A stretch of 64,000 nucleotides of DNA from Cellulomonas denverensis (GTDB lineage: Bacteria > Actinomycetota > Actinomycetes > Actinomycetales > Cellulomonadaceae). The translations under genes and the position numbers were made by a program. The stretch covers positions 744,001-808,000 of the forward strand of contig NZ_JAAXOX010000001.1 of NCBI RefSeq assembly GCF_012396125.1. The letters run 5' to 3'. The notes below the pieces were generated by a model. That model was not told the DNA's origin. It ran no database searches and saw only the letters and a program-made list of their open reading frames with translations. Below are positions 57,815 to 64,000 of this stretch, piece after piece; the stretch's first letter is position 1, and each line of letters opens with the position of its first letter.

Positions 57815-58804
57815 GTGCCCGACGACCTGCGCACCCCACCGATCGACGCCGACACCCGCACCGGCCTGCTGCGCGCCCTGGAGCCGCTCGGACCGGTGAC
57901 CGGGCTGACCCAGCTCGCCGGTGGCATGTTCGCCACCAGCGTCCGGGTCGACCTGGCCGATGGCCGACGGGTGGTCGCCAAGACCGCCCCCGCGCAGGAG
58001 GACAGCCTGCTGCGCTACGAGCACGATCTGATCCGCACCGAGGCATTGGTGTACGCCGAGGCGGTCGACGACCCGGCCCTGCTGATGCCCCGCCCGCTGC
58101 TCACCGACTTCAGCCGGGAGCACCTGCCCGGTGATCTGGTGGTGGCGACCTGGGCCGAGGGGGTGCGCGCCGACTCCGAGCCCGACCTGGCCCGGGCGAC
58201 CGCGGCGGTCCGCAACCCCGGGGTCGGCCGGCTGATGGCCGCTCTGCACCGGCACACCGGCGAGTACCACGGCTACCCCTCCGGGCCCGACTCCCTGCGC
58301 GGCGACACCTGGCCGGACACCCTGACCGCGATGATCGAGGCCGTGCTCGCCGACGCCGCCGACTGGTCGGTGCCGGTCCCCGCCGACCGGGTGCGCGCCG
58401 CCCTCGCCCGGTACCGGGAGGACCTGGCCACCGTCGAGCGCCCCGCGCTGGTGCACGCCGACCTGTGGCCGGGCAACCAGTTCATCGACCCACACACCGG
58501 CGCGCTGACCGCCGTGATCGACCCGGAGCGGGCGTTCTGGGGCGACCCGCTGTTCGACCTGATCGGCTGCGACCCGTTCCGGCCCGACGTCGACCCGAAC
58601 CTGGCCGCCGGGTACCGGGAGGCCGGCGGCGACCTGCCGCTCGACCGGCCCGAGATCCGGCGCCGACTGGCGTTCTGCCGGGTCTACCTGGCGCTGATCA
58701 TGCGGGTCGAGGTGCGGCCGCGCCGGTACCAGGGCGACTGGCTGCCGGGGTACCTGGTGCAGATCGAGGACATGCTGAGGGCAGGGCTCGACGACCTGGA
58801 CTGA
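57815..58804 (+). CDS. Aminoglycoside phosphotransferase/fructosamine kinase-family protein
   Basis: A 329-aa protein-kinase-fold phosphotransferase. It has a nucleotide-binding lobe with LAGGMFATSVRVDLADGRRVVAKTAP (invariant Lys in VVAKT), the Brenner motif LVHADLWPGNQF (catalytic Asp) and the metal motif VIDPERAFWGDP. Members include fructosamine-3-kinase-like, choline-kinase-like and antibiotic kinases; similarity to fructosamine kinase is suggested by the LWPGN wording. No resistance role can be inferred. It probably has its own leaderless promoter inside the 29-bp gap after the MFS gene. Its stop is 6 bp from the convergent giant membrane-protein gene. Confidence 0.85.
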   Translation: MPDDLRTPPIDADTRTGLLRALEPLGPVTGLTQLAGGMFATSVRVDLADGRRVVAKTAPAQEDSLLRYEHDLIRTEALVYAEAVDDPALLMPRPLLTDFSREHLPGDLVVATWAEGVRADSEPDLARATAAVRNPGVGRLMAALHRHTGEYHGYPSGPDSLRGDTWPDTLTAMIEAVLADAADWSVPVPADRVRAALARYREDLATVERPALVHADLWPGNQFIDPHTGALTAVIDPERAFWGDPLFDLIGCDPFRPDVDPNLAAGYREAGGDLPLDRPEIRRRLAFCRVYLALIMRVEVRPRRYQGDWLPGYLVQIEDMLRAGLDDLD

Positions 58805-58810
58805 ACCCGG

Positions 58811-61800
58811 TCAGCGCAGCACCGGTCGCGCCTCCCCCTCGGCGGGCTTGCGGCGTTCGGCGTAGATCCCGAGCACCAGCAGCAGCCCGCCCGCGGACAG
58901 CAGGGTCAGCAGCCACGGACCGGCCGAGATCGCACTGCCGAGCTGGGTGCCGAAGACGCTGAGCACCGCCAGGCCCAGGGTGACCGACCCGATCACCAGG
59001 GGTGCGCGCAGCAGCTCGCGGGCACCGGCGACCATGAACACCAGGGACAGCGCGACGACCAGGATCGCCCGCCAGGTGACCGGGTCGGTCCAGATCGCCA
59101 GCAGCGACGGGCCGAGCGTGGCGGCGACACCGGGTGCCAGGGTGGCCATCGAGCCGCGGAACCCGACCGGCCAGGCGCGCGGTCCCGGGCGGTCGTCCCC
59201 GGCGCGCAGGGCCAGCAGACCGGCCAGGGTCAGTCCGAGCCCGAGCGGCAGCGCGTAGACCTCGACCCGCAGCTCGCGCAGGCTCCAGCCACCGATCGCC
59301 CAGGCCACCGCGATCAGCCAGCCGAACCAGGCCGGTGGCAGCACCAGCCGCCCGCCGGGCCGGACCGCGAGCACGGTCAGCGCGAGGGCGGCCAACTCCA
59401 GCGCCAGCGCCACCCAGACCACGGTCCAGGTCGGCCGGACCGCGCTCAGGCCGGCGATGGTGAACGCCGCGAGCGCCGGTGCCGACGACCACGGACGCCA
59501 GGCGGCCGCGCGGCGCGCGGTGAGCAGCAGCCCGGCCAGGGCCAGCAGTGCCGCGCCGATCACCGCCCAGCCCAGGGCCGCACCGAAGACCGCGGCGTTG
59601 CGGGCCTCGGTCGCCCACGGGGTGTCGACCGCCAGCCACACCGCCCGGACCGGACCGGCCAGCGCGGCGGCCCCCGCGGCCCAGGCGAGCGGGTCGGTCA
59701 GCGCGCCGAACACCGGGCGCAGCCGAGGACGGCCAAGCCAGAACGCGAGCCCGGCCAGCACTGCGGCACCGGCGAGCAGGACGGTCGCCCGGATGTCGAT
59801 CTCCCGGCCGGCCAACAGCAGGACCAGGGTCGGGACCACCAGCAGCGCGAGCCCGGACGCGGCCAGCGGCCACCAGCGCTCCGGGCGGCGGCGGGTCAGC
59901 CAGCCGCCGACCAGCACCGCGGCCAGCGCGGGCGGCACGGTGTACGCCTCGACCAGGCCGATCCCGCCCCAGGCCAGCGCGGTCCACAGCACCCCACTCC
60001 AAAGGGCCGCCGCCACCCACCACACCGGCCGGCGGTCGGAGCGGGCCGCCACCGCACTCGCCCCGGCGGCCAGCACGGCGGTGACCACCAGCACGGTGTC
60101 CGCACCCGTGGTCGGCCACGCCCACGCGACGACCAGGATCGCCGCGCCGGTGCCCAGCGCCGACCACTCCAACGCGATCCGGGCGGAGGCGATGCCGCGG
60201 CGCGCCAGCAGGCCACCCATCCCGGGCGCCCCGACCGCGACGACCGCCGACAGCACGGCCAGCACCGGCAGCAGCACCGGGGAGGCCGATCCGGGCAGCA
60301 GCATCGCCCCGGCATTGACCGCCGCGACCACCAGGGTGGGCAGCAGCGCCGCCGCGGTCAGCACCCGCAGCTCCCCCGGGACCGGCCGGGTCCGGGTCGC
60401 GAGCAGCACGGCCTCGGCGATCGCGAGCGCGGCGGCGGTCCACCCGGCGGCCCAGCTCCGGTCGGCCAGCGTGGTCGCGCACGCCACCGTCACCGGCACC
60501 GCCGCGACCACCAGCACGGCGAGCCAGGATCCGGTGTCCACCCGGCGCGCCGGAGTCAGCGCGAGCATGAGGGCGACCAGCACGACGGCCAGCACCCCGG
60601 CGATCGTCGGAGCGGACCACTCCAGCCAGGTCAGCGCCACCGCCGCGACCAGCGACGGCCAGATCACGGCCACCAGCACCGGCACCCATCGCAGGTCCGG
60701 GCTGGTCAGTCGGCGCAGGCGCAGCGCCAGCACCGGGATCACCAGACCGGCGATCAGCGCCGTCGGCCGCGACACCCAGCCGAGGATCGCCAGCAGCGCA
60801 AGCTGCCCGACCGCACCGGTGAGCAGGATCGAGAACCACGGACCGGGCCGCGGGACCCGCCGGGCGGCCTCGACCAGCGCCACCGCGACCAGCAGCTCGC
60901 CGGCCAGCAGGGCGCCGGACCACGGCCGCAGCAGCACCGGCAGCATCCCGGCCACCACCAGGACGGACACCGGTGCCAGCACCCGGCCCACCGTGCGCTC
61001 CCACGCCGGGCGCGGTTCGCGCCGGAACTGCGGCGGCGACATCGGGGTCGCCGGGGGCATGACCACCCGCGCCACCCGGTCGGGCAGCCGCAGCCGTTCG
61101 GTCAGCAGGGACAGCCCGAGCAGACAGCCCGCCGCGACCAGCGCCCGCCACGGCCCCGCCTGATCACCGTCGAACACGCCGATCGGCAGCAGCTCCGGCA
61201 CCCGCGCCGCTGCGGTCTGCTCGACCAGCACCGCCACCGCGACGGTCGACTCCAGCACCGACACCGCACTGACCAGCACGGCGACCGCCCCGCCCAGCAC
61301 CGCGGCCCGGTGCAGCGGACCGTTCCGCCACCGCCCGCCCGCCGACACCAGCGCCAGCCAGACCACCGAGGCCGCCACCGGCACCAGCGCCCCGGTCGGC
61401 GCCGCCGCGGCGAACGCAGCCGCCGCACCGACCAGCAGGAACCCGCCCATGCCGAGCCAGAACCGGCCACCCTCCGACCACGCCTGGACGGCGGTCAGCA
61501 CCGCGGTCACCGCCAACCCGAGCCCCAGACCCACGAACACCAGCACCGGCACCCCGTCCGACACCGTGCTGCCCGGGTCGAACCGGGACACCGCCCCGGT
61601 GACGAACAGCGGCAGCAGACCCAGCAGCGGCACCGTCCAGGCGACCAGCACCATCGACTCGGCCTGGGTCCGCACCCCCACCGAAGACGCCACCCGCTCG
61701 CGGAACGGCCGGCGCACCAGCGTCGTCGCGGCGGCCAGCGCGATGCCGACCACCAACCCGGTCACGTCGCCGGTCGCCGCGCCGAGCAGCAGCGGCACCA

Positions 61801-63073
61801 CCGGCAGCACCACCACCAGCGACGCCCACGCCCGCAGACCGGTCCGGCGGCCCGCCAGCACCCCGCCGGCCACCACCGCGGCGACCCCCAGCGCCGCCAC
61901 CACCGGGCGCGCATGCCCGTGCACCAGCAACGCCAGCACCCAGCAGTCCACCAGCGCCAGCGCCGCCGTCAGCCACGCCACCGCCTGCGCCGACGACCGC
62001 AGACCGCGGCGCAGCAGCAGCCAGGTCCCGGCCGCGGACATCCCGGTGGACAGCACCAGCACCCCGGCGCGCAGGAACGGGCTGTCCGCCACCAGGAAGA
62101 AGCCGAACACCAGGGCGGCGACGGCGAACATGGCCGATCCGGCCAGCGCGAAGATCGCGCTCACGTCGACCGGGGCGGGGACAGGTACACCGGGGGGCGG
62201 CGGGACCGGGCCGCCGGGGTAGCCGGGGCGGCCGGCCGGCGGGTAGGGGCCCGCCTGGGGCGGGGCCCCGGGGCGGCCCGGCGGGTACGGAGCCCAGTAG
62301 GGCGCGGCGCCGGGGCGGGGTGCCGGGCCAGGGCCACCAGGCGCACCCGGGGCTGCCGGCCCACCCGGGTAGGACGCCGCTACACCCGGGGCTCCCGGCC
62401 CACCGGGGAAGGACGCGGCCGCGCTCGGACCAGCCGCCGCACCGGGACCAGCCGTCGCGCCCGGATAGGACGCGGCAGCACCTGGACCTCCCGCCGCACC
62501 CGGGTCAGAACCCGCCCCCGGACCTCCCGCCGCACCCGGAGCCGCGCCCGGGTGGCCGTACCCTCCCGACGCACCGCCCGGGTGAGCGGGTGCACCCTCC
62601 GCACTCGGCCCGCCGGACACCCCGGGCGCGCGATCCGGCCCGCCAGTCGCACCCGGGGTTCCGGTGCCCCCCGCGCCCGGCGCGACCCCCGCACCCGGAT
62701 ACCTGACCCAGCCGTCCGGGCGCCCCTGCCCATCCGGCACCGCGTCTCCCCGCCCGCCCGTGCCCGCATCGGACCGCTCCGCCCCGCGCTCCCCCGCGGC
62801 CGGCAGCAGATCCGCCACCCGCCAGCCCGACCCGTCCTCGCCGGCCCGGACCAGGCCCTGCCGCTCGCGCACCTCGACCACCGTGTGGTCGTGCCGGCCG
62901 AGGGCGGCGGCGACCGCGTCGGCGACCTCGGCGAGCTGGATGCCGTCGTCGCCGTCGAGTCGCAGGCCGCACCGGGTGCAGGCGGGGCCGGTCAGGGGCG
63001 CGGCGCAGTCGGGGCACCGGGTGTAGTCGAGCAGCCGGTGGCGCAGGGCGTTCTGCCAGGAGTTCTCACGCAC
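58811..63073 (-). CDS. Giant SCO7613-type membrane protein with N-terminal zinc ribbon
   Basis: A 1420-aa protein. Residues 1-45 hold a zinc-ribbon-like knuckle pair (CPDCAAPLTGPACTRCG), then a short helical domain. A long Gly/Pro/Ala/Tyr-rich linker (about 85-300, repeats such as PGAAGGPGA and SYPGG) follows. The remaining 1100 residues are an almost unbroken series of some 35-40 hydrophobic helices, the architecture annotated in actinobacteria as SCO7613 C-terminal domain-containing membrane protein. The function is unknown. The start is GTG 63073. It is the largest predicted membrane protein in the window. A spurious long Ser/Thr-rich frame runs antisense to it. Confidence 0.82.
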   Translation of the reverse strand: MRENSWQNALRHRLLDYTRCPDCAAPLTGPACTRCGLRLDGDDGIQLAEVADAVAAALGRHDHTVVEVRERQGLVRAGEDGSGWRVADLLPAAGERGAERSDAGTGGRGDAVPDGQGRPDGWVRYPGAGVAPGAGGTGTPGATGGPDRAPGVSGGPSAEGAPAHPGGASGGYGHPGAAPGAAGGPGAGSDPGAAGGPGAAASYPGATAGPGAAAGPSAAASFPGGPGAPGVAASYPGGPAAPGAPGGPGPAPRPGAAPYWAPYPPGRPGAPPQAGPYPPAGRPGYPGGPVPPPPGVPVPAPVDVSAIFALAGSAMFAVAALVFGFFLVADSPFLRAGVLVLSTGMSAAGTWLLLRRGLRSSAQAVAWLTAALALVDCWVLALLVHGHARPVVAALGVAAVVAGGVLAGRRTGLRAWASLVVVLPVVPLLLGAATGDVTGLVVGIALAAATTLVRRPFRERVASSVGVRTQAESMVLVAWTVPLLGLLPLFVTGAVSRFDPGSTVSDGVPVLVFVGLGLGLAVTAVLTAVQAWSEGGRFWLGMGGFLLVGAAAAFAAAAPTGALVPVAASVVWLALVSAGGRWRNGPLHRAAVLGGAVAVLVSAVSVLESTVAVAVLVEQTAAARVPELLPIGVFDGDQAGPWRALVAAGCLLGLSLLTERLRLPDRVARVVMPPATPMSPPQFRREPRPAWERTVGRVLAPVSVLVVAGMLPVLLRPWSGALLAGELLVAVALVEAARRVPRPGPWFSILLTGAVGQLALLAILGWVSRPTALIAGLVIPVLALRLRRLTSPDLRWVPVLVAVIWPSLVAAVALTWLEWSAPTIAGVLAVVLVALMLALTPARRVDTGSWLAVLVVAAVPVTVACATTLADRSWAAGWTAAALAIAEAVLLATRTRPVPGELRVLTAAALLPTLVVAAVNAGAMLLPGSASPVLLPVLAVLSAVVAVGAPGMGGLLARRGIASARIALEWSALGTGAAILVVAWAWPTTGADTVLVVTAVLAAGASAVAARSDRRPVWWVAAALWSGVLWTALAWGGIGLVEAYTVPPALAAVLVGGWLTRRRPERWWPLAASGLALLVVPTLVLLLAGREIDIRATVLLAGAAVLAGLAFWLGRPRLRPVFGALTDPLAWAAGAAALAGPVRAVWLAVDTPWATEARNAAVFGAALGWAVIGAALLALAGLLLTARRAAAWRPWSSAPALAAFTIAGLSAVRPTWTVVWVALALELAALALTVLAVRPGGRLVLPPAWFGWLIAVAWAIGGWSLRELRVEVYALPLGLGLTLAGLLALRAGDDRPGPRAWPVGFRGSMATLAPGVAATLGPSLLAIWTDPVTWRAILVVALSLVFMVAGARELLRAPLVIGSVTLGLAVLSVFGTQLGSAISAGPWLLTLLSAGGLLLVLGIYAERRKPAEGEARPVLR

Positions 63074-63326
63074 GTCCCGGAGCGTCCCACTATCGAACCC
63101 GCGATGTGGCGCTGCACACAGTTTCTGCTCAGGGTCGGACGGTTCGGGCGTTCTTCTCCATGGTTTCCGCCGTCCGGGACCGGCTCGCCGGGCGGGGGTC
63201 GTCCGGGCGGGGCAGGGTGGAGGCACCTCGGCGTGACCGACCAGACACCCAGCCGACTGGCAGCGCGCCAAACATGGGATGACTATCGGAACAGGGCCCA
63301 CCATCCGCAGACCGAGGGAGCAGACC
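63074..63326. other. Divergent intergenic region
   Basis: 253 bp between the giant membrane protein and the PoxB-type gene. A minus-strand GATAGT lies about 15 nt before the GTG at 63073 and might be a -10. On the plus strand GAGGGAG precedes the GTG at 63327. No gene is seen. Confidence 0.4.
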
Positions 63327-64000
63327 GTGGCACGGACCATCAGCATCGCCGACCAACTCGTGGCGCAGATCGTCGCGGCGGGAGCCCGGCACATCTACGG
63401 CATCGTGGGCGACAGCCTGAACCCGGTGGTGGACGCGGTCCGCCGCGCGCAGAAGGACGGGGTGGACATCAGCTGGGTCCATGTCCGGCACGAGGAGGCC
63501 GCCGCCTTCGCCGCCGCCGCGGAGGCCGAGCTGACCGGGACGCTCGCGGTGTGTGCGGGCTCCTGCGGGCCGGGCAACCTGCACCTGATCAACGGCCTCT
63601 ACGACGCGAACCGCAACCGGGTCCCGGTGCTGGCGATCGCCTCGCACATCCCGAGCGCCCAGATCGGCACCCAGTTCTTCCAGGAGACGCACCCAGACCG
63701 GCTGTTCGTGGAGTGCTCGGTGTACTCCGAGATGATCTCCAGCCCGGTGCAGGCCGGCCGGGTGATCCGCTCGGCGATCCACCACGCTTACGGGGCGCCC
63801 GGGGTTGCAGTGCTCACCCTGCCCGGTGACGTCGCCGACATGGAGTCGCCGGTGCCGGCCACCGACGTGCTGACCCGCCCGGTGCCGCCGCGGGTGGTGC
63901 CGGACGCCGCCGAGGTCGCCGCGCTGGCCGAGGCGATCGACGGGGCGAAGAAGGTCACGATCCTGGCCGGCGCCGGGGTGAGGGACGCGCACGACGAGGT
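63327..64000 (+). CDS. poxB: Pyruvate dehydrogenase (quinone)/pyruvate oxidase, partial
   Basis: The first 224 codons of a thiamine-diphosphate enzyme, cut by the window end. The TPP PYR domain is clear: ISIADQLVAQIVAAGARHIYGIVGDSLNPVVDAVR, the activating glutamate in VRHEEAAAFAAAAEAELTG, and CAGSCGPGNLHLINGLYDANRNRVPVLAIASHIPS. 'GDSLN' and 'FQETHP' wording fits PoxB-type pyruvate:quinone oxidoreductases rather than acetolactate synthase. The enzyme decarboxylates pyruvate to acetate and passes electrons to quinone at the membrane. The GTG at 63327 has GAGGGAG 7 nt upstream. Confidence 0.92.
   Translation, partial: MARTISIADQLVAQIVAAGARHIYGIVGDSLNPVVDAVRRAQKDGVDISWVHVRHEEAAAFAAAAEAELTGTLAVCAGSCGPGNLHLINGLYDANRNRVPVLAIASHIPSAQIGTQFFQETHPDRLFVECSVYSEMISSPVQAGRVIRSAIHHAYGAPGVAVLTLPGDVADMESPVPATDVLTRPVPPRVVPDAAEVAALAEAIDGAKKVTILAGAGVRDAHDE

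Noticed and set aside
59457..61163. Long Ser/Thr/Ala-rich plus-strand frame of 568 codons
   Set aside because: It lies entirely antisense to the SCO7613-type membrane gene. The composition is a mirror of hydrophobic GC-rich codons, and it has no start context or domain.

Overview
The window is very GC-rich, densely packed actinobacterial chromosome. Gene content fits a mycelial or coryneform actinomycete: a Bpa-type proteasome activator, a CvnA-D 'conservon', a SARP/AfsR-type regulator, a class E-type (LAxTG) sorting signal, a DUF5926 protein and an SCO7613-type membrane protein. A Cellulomonadaceae-like or related Micrococcales host is my best guess, but nothing here fixes the genus.

Layout. 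0-14.6 kb: VOC protein, DrrAB-type drug exporter, SARP/NB-ARC regulator with a DksA-type zinc finger and a SHOCT membrane protein, TetR regulator, RCC1-repeat surface protein, MMPL exporter, aminotransferase, macrodomain hydrolase. 14.8-19.6 kb: accessory region. It holds an HTH regulator, an Abi/HEPN protein, and a 3.4-kb insertion bounded by an intact tRNA-Ser(UGA) and a duplicate of that tRNA's 3' part. The insertion carries a HEPN-like protein, a small membrane protein, a second tRNA-like remnant and a DUF4411 (PIN)/ImmA-HTH toxin-antitoxin pair. 19.6-29.4 kb: SDR, orphan VapC-like protein, conservon (GTPase, DUF742, roadblock, 1454-aa sensor kinase), quinone oxidoreductase, bpa, EamA exporter. 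29.4-36 kb: LacI-controlled sugar ABC operon, MmyB-like regulator and zinc alcohol dehydrogenase. 36-40 kb: TacAT-type toxin-antitoxin module, HAD phosphatase, serS, lipid kinase. 40.4-46 kb: MoxR-DUF58-VWA operon. 46.0-48.3 kb: prephenate dehydratase (pheA), next to a 1.05-kb insertion bounded by a 34-bp direct repeat of the pheA 3' end. 48.4-64 kb: large phosphatase-fold/membrane protein, GT2 glycosyltransferase, DUF5926, phosphoglucomutase, two unrecognised proteins, MFS transporter, APH-family kinase, giant SCO7613 membrane protein, and the start of a PoxB-type pyruvate dehydrogenase cut by the window edge.

Themes. Many genes have a NANNNT hexamer, usually 6-8 nt directly before the start codon, and no Shine-Dalgarno sequence; leaderless transcription looks like the default here. 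Operon-internal genes mostly have Shine-Dalgarno sequences or 4-nt stop/start overlaps. The two insertions (tRNA-Ser and pheA) share a logic: each regenerates the 3' end of its target, is small, and has no recombinase. They look like remnants or trans-mobilised cargo cassettes. The 14.8-19.6 kb cluster is the best candidate in the window for an undescribed defence or toxin-antitoxin locus.
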